Shown: positions 7,236 to 15,791 of the stretch, in pieces | How positions within the stretch are numbered: the first letter of the stretch is position 1 | How the letters are laid out: every line of letters starts with the position of its first letter | Source of the DNA: Candidatus Aenigmatarchaeota archaeon | GTDB lineage: Archaea; Aenigmatarchaeota; Aenigmatarchaeia; GW2011-AR5; WALA01 | Reading direction: 5' to 3' | DNA length: 35,080 nt | Assembly (NCBI GenBank): GCA_015522745.1 | Contig: WALQ01000028.1 | Coordinates: forward strand, 1 to 35,080 | Notes under the pieces: generated by a model | What the model was told of the DNA's origin: nothing | Seen by the model: only the letters and a program-made list of their open reading frames with translations | The model's database searches: none | Program-made: the position numbers and the translations under genes

Positions 7236-9260
7236 TCACAGGTTGAATTGAGTGCGCCCGAAAACGAGCCATGATATGAAAAGCACGATTATATATATGA
7301 TAGTGGAAATTAAAATCGTTGACGCCGTGGCGTCGTAACGCGAGACGTTGTCATCCGCATTCTCTATGGCGTTGTAAAACCACACGAGAAGCATGGCGCT
7401 TTCAATCATGTAAAGTCCGACGGAAAATTGGAACTGTCCGGGCGTTATATTGACTTTCCCGAACATTGGAACGCTTCCCCCCATGTTTGAATTGCTCATT
7501 AAATCCGCGAGCTTGTTGAGAACTTTTATGACAAGAGTGGACATTGACGTTATCACGGCGGTTAGCACGGGCGTGAGGACTATCGCTTGGAACTTTACCG
7601 AGCTCGTCACCTCGGAAAGCATTTCAACGACTTGATCCTGAACCTCCTTTGTGTACTTGAGATAAACGGATATCTTCTTCATCGTGCTCGCGAGCGCGCG
7701 GACTCCTTTTTTTGATGCCTCCACGATTATCTTCAGCGTTGAGCTTATGAGGTCTGATGGGAAGAACAGTATGGCCCCGAATTTTGAGTCGTTTATCGCC
7801 TGCTCAAACGTCATTCCGCGCATTTTTATGTTCTCAACAATCGTGGAAAACATCTTGTTTATCTTCAGCTTCCCTATGTCGTGCAGTGATTCTTCGAGCG
7901 AGATTTCGATCGGCTTCCCGCGCTCTATGAAATTCGAAATCTTGTAAAGCGACTCGGGGAGCTCGTTTTCAATTCTTCGCGTATCTTCGCGTATCTTTAT
8001 CCTTTGAAACGCAAGGAACTTGTAGTAAATGTAAAAGAACAATGCAGTCCCGAAAACTATTAGCACGGACGGCCACAAATCGCTTTTTCCTGAAATCTCC
8101 GCGGCTCTCATTGACTTGTACCCTATGTAAACAATTGGAAACGCCAATGACGATGGCACGAGCGCGTTGATGTAAAATATCTTGTGACCCAATTTCATCT
8201 TAAACTTTCCGTTTGGCGGAACATTTGGATTTTTCGAAATGTCAGCGGGGGCGAAAGCTATCGGCCTTCTGTCTATGACGTTCGTGACGACAAACAAGAG
8301 TGTTATCGGGAGTATTATATTATAAGTTATGAACATTGCCGACGGCTTGAAATAATTTGAAAGGAATATGATCATTATCGGAACGAGAACCATGCCCATT
8401 ATTGGCAGGAGTATTCCGAGCGCGTAAATGGACGTTATCGGCATCCTCATCTTGAGGTTGAAATCCTTTGCCTCGTCGCGGGCCCCTTCCATTATGTTCG
8501 AAATGGCGTTGTCTATGACTTCGAGCCGTTTCTTCGTTGGGAGCTCTATGCTCGAGAGGAGTATCTGCATGGTTTCAACTATCTTTTTGTCGTCTTTCCA
8601 GTACTTGAGGAAGTTGTTTATAGCGTCCTTCATCGTCTTGAACCGACCAACTTCTACGTCCCATATCATCTTCCTGAGCGTGTACGCAAGCGGTTCCGGG
8701 CTGTTGTCCGCGGCAAAAACTATCGAGCCCTCGATGTTTGGGTAGTTTCTCAAGTAAATGGACATGTACACGAACATTCTGACGATCTGCGATTTGAGCT
8801 TGACGCGGTAAATTTTTTCAAGATGAATGGGATAGTAGTACATGTAAATTGAGAATATGAGAAGCGTTAGTATGAGGACGAATGCATTTCCGACGGAAAG
8901 CCCGAATCCGTAAAACAACTTCATTATCATCCCGAGTATTATGAAAAATCCAAACAGAAGCCCGCTCAACACAACGAATGACGTCGTCCCCTCTGGCGTT
9001 GTTTTCAGACCCGTGATGTCTATTGCCCCTTGGAGTGATTTTCTCGTCTTCTCGTCTGGCTCTATGGTCAGAATGGATTTCGATATGTTGCACGCCTTTT
9101 CATAGAGGGTTTTTGGAATCGACTGTATTTTTTCCTCTTCTTTGTAAAGGTTGTAAGCGCCGGAATTTATTCCAAAATTCCTCTTTTCGGGAAGGAGGAT
9201 GCTCTGCTCTCTCTCGTCCTTGACTTCCACGAAGTATTTTATGATGTCGCTAAGAGCCAT
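7236..9260 (-). CDS. tadC: TadC/FlaJ-type pilus assembly platform, two T2SSF halves
   Basis: A 674-residue polytopic membrane protein. Two homologous halves (about residues 95-345 and 365-674) each carry a cytoplasmic helical region followed by paired hydrophobic segments, the layout of archaeal GspF/FlaJ/TadC platform proteins with duplicated T2SSF domains. Segments such as MRMPITSIYALGILLPIMGM and the charged loops before them are typical. The platform sits in the membrane, couples to the secretion ATPase (11166-13397) and extracts pilins into the growing filament. The start ATG at 9260 has a TATA element about 25 bases upstream, suggesting a leaderless transcript and an internal promoter. 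Function is well supported at family level; which pilus type it builds is not known. Confidence 0.88.
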   Translation of the reverse strand: MALSDIIKYFVEVKDEREQSILLPEKRNFGINSGAYNLYKEEEKIQSIPKTLYEKACNISKSILTIEPDEKTRKSLQGAIDITGLKTTPEGTTSFVVLSGLLFGFFIILGMIMKLFYGFGLSVGNAFVLILTLLIFSIYMYYYPIHLEKIYRVKLKSQIVRMFVYMSIYLRNYPNIEGSIVFAADNSPEPLAYTLRKMIWDVEVGRFKTMKDAINNFLKYWKDDKKIVETMQILLSSIELPTKKRLEVIDNAISNIMEGARDEAKDFNLKMRMPITSIYALGILLPIMGMVLVPIMIIFLSNYFKPSAMFITYNIILPITLLFVVTNVIDRRPIAFAPADISKNPNVPPNGKFKMKLGHKIFYINALVPSSLAFPIVYIGYKSMRAAEISGKSDLWPSVLIVFGTALFFYIYYKFLAFQRIKIREDTRRIENELPESLYKISNFIERGKPIEISLEESLHDIGKLKINKMFSTIVENIKMRGMTFEQAINDSKFGAILFFPSDLISSTLKIIVEASKKGVRALASTMKKISVYLKYTKEVQDQVVEMLSEVTSSVKFQAIVLTPVLTAVITSMSTLVIKVLNKLADLMSNSNMGGSVPMFGKVNITPGQFQFSVGLYMIESAMLLVWFYNAIENADDNVSRYDATASTILISTIIYIIVLFISWLVFGRTQFNL

Positions 9261-9276
9261 AATAATTATTTGTCTC

Positions 9277-9293
9277 AGAAATTATAAATATAA
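9277..9293 (-). promoter_or_regulatory. TATA promoter for the platform gene
   Basis: The minus strand reads TTATATTTATAATTT here, centred about 25 bases before ATG 9260. That spacing fits an archaeal TATA box driving a leaderless transcript for the TadC-like gene and the two microgenes behind it. Confidence 0.5.
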
Positions 9294-9315
9294 AAATTGT
9301 AAAAAGAGAAGTGGA

Positions 9316-9735
9316 TCAATTGGAATACGAACATCCGCATTTTTCCGCGCATTTCTTTTCTATATATTTTTCACATTCAGATCCTTTTTTGCATTTATCG
9401 CTTCCATAAATATAATAGTTTCCATCTGAGTCTTTTCCTTCTATGTTTAATCTATATACGCAATAGTCGAAAAGTGATGCTGACCCACTTTTTTCCGAAT
9501 TTCCAACATCACCTTCGGTTATTCCATTAAGATATATTAATTTTGTGCTATCTGGGTTGCATCCTCGTTCTGTTAATTGAGTGCAAGCTTGAGAATACGC
9601 CTTTGTGATTTCCTGCGATTTTGAAAATCCGCTCGCGCCACTCGTGAACATTCCTATCAAAACTATCAGAACGAGCACTGCTATGGACAAAATGACTATC
9701 GTGCTTATTGGAAGTGAAACACCTTTTTTCGACAT
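9316..9735 (-). CDS. Short type IV pilin, candidate major pilin
   Basis: 139 residues starting MSKKGVSLPISTIVILSIAV: KKG followed by an uninterrupted hydrophobic helix (residues 6-29), the classical class III prepilin signal. The mature ectodomain is small, with eight Cys (residues near 51, 59, 91, 114, 120, 129, 133, 135), five of them crowded at the C-terminus (CEKYIEKKCAEKCGC). The gene has the strongest ribosome site of the locus (AGGAGGG eight bases before ATG), and its small size is that of a major subunit, so it is the best candidate for the main filament protein. It lies between the platform gene and the ATPase unit. Class is confident; status as major pilin is inference. Confidence 0.82.
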   Translation of the reverse strand: MSKKGVSLPISTIVILSIAVLVLIVLIGMFTSGASGFSKSQEITKAYSQACTQLTERGCNPDSTKLIYLNGITEGDVGNSEKSGSASLFDYCVYRLNIEGKDSDGNYYIYGSDKCKKGSECEKYIEKKCAEKCGCSYSN

Positions 9736-9742
9736 TTTTCAT

Positions 9743-9749
9743 CCCTCCT
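9743..9749 (-). promoter_or_regulatory. Strong ribosome binding site of the candidate major pilin
   Basis: AGGAGGG on the minus strand, eight bases before ATG 9735. It is a near-complete anti-16S match; most neighbours have only GGTGAT or GTGAT. Confidence 0.7.
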
Positions 9750-9766
9750 GAATATATAATAATATC

Positions 9767-10432
9767 TTATTCTCGGCCATTTATATAATTATCACTCGGC
9801 ATCACGCACGCTCCGTCAGCGCATTTGTACGTACATCTTATCTCCGTAGATGCACACGAGCCGTCGCAAAAGTACTCAATAAGGGTGCGGTTGTTCAAGC
9901 ATCTGTCGATGTATTTCGTTCCATTGAAAAAGCAAATTCCGCGCGACTCCGGGCGAACGCCACCGTCCGTGTCCGTGCACAGTGAATATGAGCAATGACC
10001 ATCAACGCAACCGTTTTTGCATTCGATCATTTTCTCTTTCACTTGGCCATTATTACAGTAAAACTCTTTCAACGTCGTGCTGTTTGTGCACGTGTCCGAG
10101 AACGACTTTATTCCATTTTCAATGAGCTCCGCGTGCCCGGGAATCAGCGGGTTGACTCCGTTGTCCGTGTCCACACATTTTGATGCGATGAAATTCCCTT
10201 TGACCTCCGCACCTATGTACATGAGTATGATGAGAAGCGCAAGGAGAAGTGCGAGCCAAATGATCCTTCTCGTGCGTTCAATCTCGGATCGGCGGACATT
10301 TTTGAATTTTCGAGCTTTCTCTTCGAATTTCGGGCCTACGTCGTATACCTTTTGCTTTGGACTTCTCGACTTGCGCGTTACTCTTATCTTTTTCGCATGT
10401 TTTGAGCGTTTTTTCGACTTTGTCCTTTTCAT
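9767..10432 (-). CDS. Single-pass protein with two Cys-rich extracellular modules
   Basis: 221 residues. The first 56 are extremely basic (Lys/Arg-rich, cytoplasmic), then a membrane helix (about 57-75), then two copies of a Cys-rich module (about 86-147 and 152-209). Each copy has the plan C-x-D-T-D-x-G-V, later D-x-C-x-N-x-x-T-L-x-E-Y/F-x-C, and ends C-x-D-G-x-C. A third copy is in the 5287-6891 surface protein. ATG at 10432 is preceded by GGTGAGTGA overlapping the end of the SpoIIM gene. The basic cytoplasmic tail could contact nucleic acid or acidic partners; the modules probably act outside the cell as disulfide-stabilised binding domains. No function is assigned. Confidence 0.75.
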   Translation of the reverse strand: MKRTKSKKRSKHAKKIRVTRKSRSPKQKVYDVGPKFEEKARKFKNVRRSEIERTRRIIWLALLLALLIILMYIGAEVKGNFIASKCVDTDNGVNPLIPGHAELIENGIKSFSDTCTNSTTLKEFYCNNGQVKEKMIECKNGCVDGHCSYSLCTDTDGGVRPESRGICFFNGTKYIDRCLNNRTLIEYFCDGSCASTEIRCTYKCADGACVMPSDNYINGRE

Positions 10433-10436
10433 TCAC

Positions 10437-11135
10437 TCACCACGGTATCTTTCCCAACATAGCCGGAAGCACGAACGTCTCGAGGAACGCCGCGAACATG
10501 AGGAACGCGACGCCTATCGTGTACACGCTTGACGCGTCGAGCGCTATCTTCCCGAAGTCCCGCCCGAACGCGCGCGAGCCTATGACAGCCGATGCGAGCA
10601 TTCCACCGGAAAGTGCGCCCAAAAAGTACGCGAATATTTCAACGGACGTGTGCGGCACGTACAGAACGGCGACTTCTATGTTGCTTGATAGCAAAGATGC
10701 AAAAAGCTTCCCCGCCATTGCAGCGTTGAGCGCGAGTATGAAAGCCGCCCCGGTTCCATATATGAGGGACATCGCAAAGCACACGAACATGACCTTGAGG
10801 TTGTTCATGAGCACGGAGCCGAACGCGGAGTACGGATTGTAAGCGTTTCCAACGACCGTGAGCTCCGACAGCGATATGTACTTGCTCGCTACCCCGAAGA
10901 CGATGGCCATTCCTATGAAAGAGTATAAGTAGATCTTTATGAGCTCGTTCTTGTGGACGCGCCTTCTCGACTTGAGCGAATTGTATATGTAATGCGACAG
11001 TGGCATTGCGGAAAAGAATATCATGGCGAGAGATGAATGGAAAAGTATGTGACCTATGTAAATTCCAATGACTGTGTAAGCGACTGAAATCAGAAGCGTT
11101 GACCAATCCGACTTCATTAAGTCGTCCAATATCAT
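10437..11135 (-). CDS. SpoIIM/DUF95-family integral membrane protein
   Basis: 232 residues with about five to six membrane helices. The family hallmark is visible: NNLKVMFVCF (about 110-119), then a G-rich helix with ALNAAMAGKL, then YVPHTSVEIFAYFLGALSGG (about 159-178), the P-H-x-x-x-E-I signature of SpoIIM/DUF95. Bacterial SpoIIM works in sporulation engulfment, but archaeal homologues have no defined role. It lies between the secretion ATPase and the Cys-rich single-pass protein in the same transcript, suggesting a role in the envelope or in building the machine. The start may be ATG 11135 or the in-frame ATG six codons on; a TATA-like TTTTTATTC lies upstream of the first. Confidence 0.82.
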   Translation of the reverse strand: MILDDLMKSDWSTLLISVAYTVIGIYIGHILFHSSLAMIFFSAMPLSHYIYNSLKSRRRVHKNELIKIYLYSFIGMAIVFGVASKYISLSELTVVGNAYNPYSAFGSVLMNNLKVMFVCFAMSLIYGTGAAFILALNAAMAGKLFASLLSSNIEVAVLYVPHTSVEIFAYFLGALSGGMLASAVIGSRAFGRDFGKIALDASSVYTIGVAFLMFAAFLETFVLPAMLGKIPW

Positions 11136-11165
11136 AAATTAATTTGTCGTGATTGAATAAAAAGG

Positions 11166-13397
11166 TTATTTCAAATCATCAAACCAATTCTTCCATCGGC
11201 GGAAAATCTCATCGCTGTCAAGAGTCCCGAGCTCCTCCTTGACCTCGTCGGATATTATGTGGAACATTGAATTGGATTTCACAACGTACGGAGCTTCCAA
11301 AAGGTGCTTTTTGCTCTCCGGAACGTTCGCTATGTACTCAAGTATCTTCCCGCGGAGGACGATGTTGTTCCAAACGAGGTCCCAGTTTCCCTTCCACTCG
11401 CGGACGCGCTCGGCAATGTCGTTGAGTATAACGCTTTCACCCGTGAGCAACGTGTCCGTCGGCTTGAGCTGGTCTTCCTTTGCCGAGTACTGCATGAGAT
11501 TAATGAACCCGCCCTCTTTCACAGGGTCATCTGTCCAATGCTTTCTGACTTCCGTGATTTCGACGACGCGTCTGAAACTGTGGAGTCCGTCCGCGGATTT
11601 CAACCTGTTCGCCACAACGACTATGTCCGTCGCCTTGAAAGACGTCTTGGGCACGCCGAGATCGTTGACAACACGGTCAAACACGCCGTACGCGCTGTCC
11701 CCGTGAATCGTTCCCGCGACGACGTTGGCAAGAGCGCCTATCCTCATTGCCTCGTAGAGGGCGAGCGCCTCTTTGCTTCTCACTTCACCGACTATGAGGC
11801 AGGAATCTCCAAGTCGGAGTGCGGTTCTCAGCGCTTCTTCCGCAGGGAGCTCCGTCTCAACCTTCGTTATCACGGAGCGCGACTTCAAACGTTGTACGTT
11901 GTAACCAATCTTCCTAAGTGCTTCCATTGGGAGCTCGAGTGTGTCTTCCGTCGTGATTATCCTGTACCTCGGCATTATCTGGACGAGCATTGAACCGAGC
12001 AGTGACGTCTTTCCAGCGCTTCGCGTTCCAGCGACGAGTATCGTTCGCGCGCCGTCTATTATGAACCACAAAAGGCCGGCTCCGAGTGGATTGAGATAGC
12101 GGTTCCTTATAAAGAGTGGGAACGTCCACGGCTTTTCCCTGTGACGTCGGAAAGCGAATCCGAGTCCCTTCGGAGATAACGTTCTCGTGATTGCACATAT
12201 CCTCGCCGAGCCGCCAGGAAGGGTGACTTCTGTGTCTAGCACGGGGTTCGCTTCATCGAGAGGGCGGCCGGACTGCAACCTGAATCTCGTCGCCCACAAT
12301 TCGCCGTCCTCCTTGCTCGGATAGATGTTGGTTTCGCAATCCTCGTACTTAGCGTGGAACAGGAATATTGGGCTCTCGCCGAGCGGTGCGTTTATCGAAA
12401 TGTCCTGAACGTTCGGATCTGACATGAGAACTTCAATTATGCCGAGTCCTGCCGTGTAACGCGTCAGTATGGACGTAAGCTTGTTGATATCGTCCTCGTT
12501 GAGATGATAATTTCTTTGCTTTGCAAGGTCGCGTATGAGGTCCTTCCCGATGTTGTAGAGGTTGTCCCTGATTTTTTCCGGGTCGACCATCTCCGTCTCC
12601 ATGGGTTTGTGCTCCATCATGTAGCGCCGCGCCGTGTCGAGAAGTATGTAATGGTCCTCGGAAAGCTTGAACTCCGGCGGAATGAGATGGTACAGGTAGC
12701 GCGTCGAGCCCTTTATTTTGTATATTTCGACCTCGCCCTCTGGAATTTTGTAATTCTCGACTATCTCCGCGTTCTTCGGAGGAAGCGAGAGATATCTTGT
12801 GTACATGAAGTTTGGCCTTATGACGGGGTGGAATATCGAGCGGTAGAACGAGCGGTCGCTTATCTCCGTCACGTGTCCGCCAGCCATTTTTATTATTGAC
12901 AGGTTTTCGAGTATTGTCTTCACGGGAACGAGCGCATTGTTGATGTAGCGCTCCGTGCAGCGCTTGCAGATGTCCGGAGCTCTCTTTTCCATTATCCTCG
13001 CGAGGCGTATTTCGCGCAGCGTCGAGTTGTACGCCTTTATCGGGTCGTATTTTATTGCGGAGACGATTGATTGCAATGTTGCATAACGCGAAGGAGCGCA
13101 TTTGGTGCACTGTGGTATGGTAACGTTCTTCGTTGAGACGATTCCCATGTCGTTTATCTGCTTTATCGCAGACGCGATCTCTTTCAAAAGCTTTACGTTG
13201 TTGTAATCGTAGTCGTACTCGCGCTCGGCAGCGAGAACGACTCTCATCGCCTCGGGGCGCTCTATGAGCTTCGACACGGTTCTTGCCATGCACACGTCAA
13301 AATTCTCAACGCTTGAACCGTATATGCATCCTAAACAGTTCACGCGTATTGTCCTAGATTCGTCATCGTACGTATAATCGCATACCATTTCTACCAC
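11166..13397 (-). CDS. Type II/IV secretion system ATPase (GspE/FlaI/VirB11-like)
   Basis: 743 residues. The C-terminal RecA-like domain carries Walker A GTRSAGKTS (457-465), an Asp box ITTEDTLEL (481-489), Walker B SCLIVGEVR (532-540) and the His box AGTIHGDS (561-568), so it is a complete secretion ATPase that would power pilin assembly together with the TadC-like platform. The N-terminal 300 residues are unusual: paired Cys at C21/C24, C97/C100 and C144/C147 could bind zinc, and they precede the usual N-terminal domain. Length exceeds FlaI (about 550) because of this part. GTG at 13397 is taken as start; ATG three codons later is the alternative and no ribosome site is obvious. It follows the two coiled-coil genes with a five-base gap. 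Confidence 0.92.
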   Translation of the reverse strand: MVEMVCDYTYDDESRTIRVNCLGCIYGSSVENFDVCMARTVSKLIERPEAMRVVLAAEREYDYDYNNVKLLKEIASAIKQINDMGIVSTKNVTIPQCTKCAPSRYATLQSIVSAIKYDPIKAYNSTLREIRLARIMEKRAPDICKRCTERYINNALVPVKTILENLSIIKMAGGHVTEISDRSFYRSIFHPVIRPNFMYTRYLSLPPKNAEIVENYKIPEGEVEIYKIKGSTRYLYHLIPPEFKLSEDHYILLDTARRYMMEHKPMETEMVDPEKIRDNLYNIGKDLIRDLAKQRNYHLNEDDINKLTSILTRYTAGLGIIEVLMSDPNVQDISINAPLGESPIFLFHAKYEDCETNIYPSKEDGELWATRFRLQSGRPLDEANPVLDTEVTLPGGSARICAITRTLSPKGLGFAFRRHREKPWTFPLFIRNRYLNPLGAGLLWFIIDGARTILVAGTRSAGKTSLLGSMLVQIMPRYRIITTEDTLELPMEALRKIGYNVQRLKSRSVITKVETELPAEEALRTALRLGDSCLIVGEVRSKEALALYEAMRIGALANVVAGTIHGDSAYGVFDRVVNDLGVPKTSFKATDIVVVANRLKSADGLHSFRRVVEITEVRKHWTDDPVKEGGFINLMQYSAKEDQLKPTDTLLTGESVILNDIAERVREWKGNWDLVWNNIVLRGKILEYIANVPESKKHLLEAPYVVKSNSMFHIISDEVKEELGTLDSDEIFRRWKNWFDDLK

Positions 13398-13402
13398 AGA
13401 AA

Positions 13403-14191
13403 TTAAGATTTTTCTTCAGCCTTTTTGACAGAATCGCTCCACGGAACATCATCGCCGTAAATGTGATGAAGCGTCTTCTTTTCAAGGTCCTCATGGCGCT
13501 TCTTGAGCGTTTCAACTATGTTGGACAGGTTCTGTATGTTGTCAACGAGCGTCGGAAGCAATTGCTTGAACGATTTCTCGAGCGCGCCGACGCGAACTTC
13601 CAAATCCTCGACTTTCGTGTCAAGTTCGCTGAATTTCTCCTCCACTTCTTCCTTGCTCACTTCTTCCTTCTTTTCCGTCTTTATGTTGGACAGGAGCTTT
13701 TTCGCGTCTTCCATCTCCCGCTCGACTTCCTTCATCCGCGCGTCTATCTTTTCCCACTTCTCGTTAACCATGCTTTGAATGATGTCCTCGACTATGTTGT
13801 TTATGTCCACAGTGTCCTCCACAGACTGCGAGAAATCCTGTGGGGGCTCTTGAATGTTTGATTGTTGGGGTGATAAATTTTCAAAATTTTCTCCCTGCGG
13901 AAGAGAGGGCATTTGACCTTGTTGAGAGCCTTGATTGAATTGAGGATTAAACTGTTGATTTAATTGAGTGTTCTGTTGTGTACTTTCATTTGGTTGTTTT
14001 GGCGGTGATTTTCTTTTCACTGAAGATTTCATTGCCATAAGCATAGCCTTTTCTATTTCGTCGTAAGTATAACCCTCGGATTTTAAATGGCGTATTATAT
14101 CCTTGTCTGGCATCCCACTTTGGCTCATCTTCACAACTTCATCTGTTGGAAGTGGGCGCTCTTCCTTTTTCTTTTTTGTCAAGAATAGCAT
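13403..14191 (-). CDS. Coiled-coil protein with Q/N-rich linker
   Basis: 262 residues. Residues about 16-55 form a small three-helix pattern (PTDEVVKMSQSGMPDKDIIR then EGYTYDEIEKAM) resembling short UBA-like modules. Residues about 60-125 are rich in Gln, Asn and Pro (disordered linker). Residues about 125-245 are a long coiled coil. There is no membrane segment, so it is cytoplasmic. ATG 14191 has GGTGGTGATTAA ahead and starts directly after the stop of the 14192-14575 gene. Placement just before the ATPase recalls the coiled-coil accessory proteins (FlaC/D/E) that join the archaellum ATPase, but I see no clear sequence match. Likely a cytoplasmic scaffold for the machine. Confidence 0.75.
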   Translation of the reverse strand: MLFLTKKKKEERPLPTDEVVKMSQSGMPDKDIIRHLKSEGYTYDEIEKAMLMAMKSSVKRKSPPKQPNESTQQNTQLNQQFNPQFNQGSQQGQMPSLPQGENFENLSPQQSNIQEPPQDFSQSVEDTVDINNIVEDIIQSMVNEKWEKIDARMKEVEREMEDAKKLLSNIKTEKKEEVSKEEVEEKFSELDTKVEDLEVRVGALEKSFKQLLPTLVDNIQNLSNIVETLKKRHEDLEKKTLHHIYGDDVPWSDSVKKAEEKS

Positions 14192-14575
14192 TTAATCACC
14201 ACCTTCGTATATCTTGTCCTTGATCTCCTCAAACTCCTTCCTCGTGACGTAGTTGTTGTTCAACGGATTGAGGATTTCAACCATTTTTTCTATTTCCTTT
14301 AAATCGGTTTTGCGCGCAGTTTTTGAGAGCTTGCCATCGATTTTTCTTATTGCATCCTCTATTCTGTTTAGGCGGTCCTTTATCGATTCGACGTCGGACG
14401 ACATGGACGCGATTTTTTTCTTTACATCCGAGAATTTTTTGTTCGACGTGTCTTCGAGAGTGGATATCTTCGATTCGTTCATATCCATTCGCTGTTCCAG
14501 AACGCGGAGCCGCCTGCTCTCTTCGTTGGCGCGCCTGACGAGCTCCTGAATTATGACATTCATTTCATTTACCAT
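14192..14575 (-). CDS. Small coiled-coil protein (127 aa)
   Basis: 127 residues, almost wholly coiled coil, with a C-terminal segment EILNPLNNNYVTRKEFEEIKDK. No membrane helix. It is the first gene of the ATPase unit and abuts the longer coiled-coil gene; the pair may form a hetero-oligomeric scaffold. ATG at 14575 is about 27 bases from a TATA-like element (leaderless). An ATG four codons further in is also possible. The C-terminal NPLNNNYVTRKEF pattern is loosely like FlaD/E-type archaellum proteins but too short for assignment. Confidence 0.72.
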   Translation of the reverse strand: MVNEMNVIIQELVRRANEESRRLRVLEQRMDMNESKISTLEDTSNKKFSDVKKKIASMSSDVESIKDRLNRIEDAIRKIDGKLSKTARKTDLKEIEKMVEILNPLNNNYVTRKEFEEIKDKIYEGGD

Positions 14576-14593
14576 ATAACATTAATTATTTTG

Positions 14594-14610
14594 AGAAATA
14601 TTTAAACTTT
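14594..14610 (-). promoter_or_regulatory. Promoter of the ATPase/coiled-coil unit
   Basis: The minus strand reads AAAGTTTAAATATTTC here, a TATA element with an A-rich upstream part, centred about 27 bases from ATG 14575. It lies in the 83-base gap after the 14659-15234 gene and would give a leaderless mRNA for the coiled-coil, ATPase and SpoIIM genes. Confidence 0.5.
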
Positions 14611-14658
14611 CCAAAGAGAAAAAGGAAAAGAGCGCTATCCGTGATTGCTTCCTGAGTT

Positions 14659-15234
14659 TCACTTTTTATTATCTCCCGTAGGATTGCTTTGTTTGCTCGT
14701 CACCATGAAGTAAAGCGCGATTGCTATTACGCCGAGGAACAAAATTATCCCCCATGTCATCGGACTCAATGATATCGTCTGAGACGGTATTCGTATGTTC
14801 GCTGCTATGAGGAATATGTAAATCGCGACGCCGACGAAGAAGAGATTGACGAGGAACTTTGCAATTCCCTTGATGTTAAGCCCCATAAACTTATCCGGAA
14901 GCATTGTATCAAATAGCTTGTCCATTATCGTTCTGTCTTTTTCCGGAGCTCCGAGTATTATCGCAAGTATCATGAGAAAGACGAGAACGCCTGCAGAAAC
15001 CATTGTGTAGTCGCCCATCATATTCGTGAAGAACGACTCTATGTTCGTCCCGAATGGCGTGTACACCACGAGATACGACGCAACGACTATTCCGAGTATT
15101 GGCGGAACAGCCTTTGCCTTTTCCTTGAATATCTGGCCCGAGAAATAATACGTCAGCGCGAAAGCGAAAATCCACGGGAGTATGGTGTCGTAAAATCCGA
15201 GATTCCTAAGTGAAAGTATTATTTGCTCCATCAT
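14659..15234 (-). CDS. Multi-helix membrane protein, paralogue 3 of 3
   Basis: 191 residues with about five to six membrane helices and a short Lys/Asn-rich tail. Its N-terminus (NLGFYDTILPWIFAFALTYYF) matches the neighbouring 170-residue protein (QLGFFDFILPWVFAFAITWG), and both have a conserved T-P-Y/F-G after the second helix, so they arose by duplication. The start is ATG ATG at 15234/15231, with GGAGC from the previous gene's end as ribosome site. No family name recognised. Three such paralogues in the pilus locus suggest membrane components of the machine, perhaps a ring or channel built from related subunits. Confidence 0.75.
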   Translation of the reverse strand: MMEQIILSLRNLGFYDTILPWIFAFALTYYFSGQIFKEKAKAVPPILGIVVASYLVVYTPFGTNIESFFTNMMGDYTMVSAGVLVFLMILAIILGAPEKDRTIMDKLFDTMLPDKFMGLNIKGIAKFLVNLFFVGVAIYIFLIAANIRIPSQTISLSPMTWGIILFLGVIAIALYFMVTSKQSNPTGDNKK

Positions 15235-15239
15235 TCATA

Positions 15240-15752
15240 TCAGCTCCTTGTCACGAACCACACGACGATTCCAATCACAGCCAGCGCGAACACGACCGCG
15301 ACCGCCGTCTGATTGAATGAAACCGCGTACATTGGGATGCTGTATCCCATGGCGAACATGAACAGGTAGATTGCGAGAATTATGATCAGAAGATAAAAGA
15401 AGAACTTGAGCCACTTGCCTATGCCCTCTCCTTTGATTGGTTCGAATATGTCGCTCGCCTTTACGCCTATGAGGCCGAGCAGAAGCACGCCAATGAGTAT
15501 GCCGCCCATGACCATTGATGACTCCCCAAAGAGCTTCGTGAAGAACATTCCGATGTAGCCGTACGGCGTGTAGTTTGTCACGAAGAACGCGACCACAAGT
15601 GAAATTATGCCGGCGACGGCATCTTGATTGTTGAAGAGACCCGCCATCTTTATGGAGCCCCAAGTTATGGCAAATGCGAATACCCACGGGAGTATGAAGT
15701 CGAAGAATCCAAGCTGGCGAAGATTTCCAATCATTATTTGAAGCACGGACAT
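15240..15752 (-). CDS. Multi-helix membrane protein, paralogue 2 of 3
   Basis: 170 residues, about five membrane helices. It shares with 14659-15234 the N-terminal FFDFILPWVFAFAIT motif, the NYTPYG turn, and a cytoplasmic amphipathic loop between helices 3 and 4. The ribosome site GGAGGTAGTTAAAA before ATG 15752 is strong, so expression may be high. It is separated by six bases from the downstream paralogue. No known family recognised; the inference is a structural inner part of the secretion machine. Confidence 0.75.
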   Translation of the reverse strand: MSVLQIMIGNLRQLGFFDFILPWVFAFAITWGSIKMAGLFNNQDAVAGIISLVVAFFVTNYTPYGYIGMFFTKLFGESSMVMGGILIGVLLLGLIGVKASDIFEPIKGEGIGKWLKFFFYLLIIILAIYLFMFAMGYSIPMYAVSFNQTAVAVVFALAVIGIVVWFVTRS

Positions 15753-15791
15753 TTTTAACTACCTCCTAATTAATTATGTCATCGGTTGTTT

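Noticed and set aside
12433..13293. 286-codon open frame inside the ATPase gene
   Set aside because: Arg/His-rich, no domain, same strand but different frame from an unmistakable ATPase; a shadow of biased codon use.
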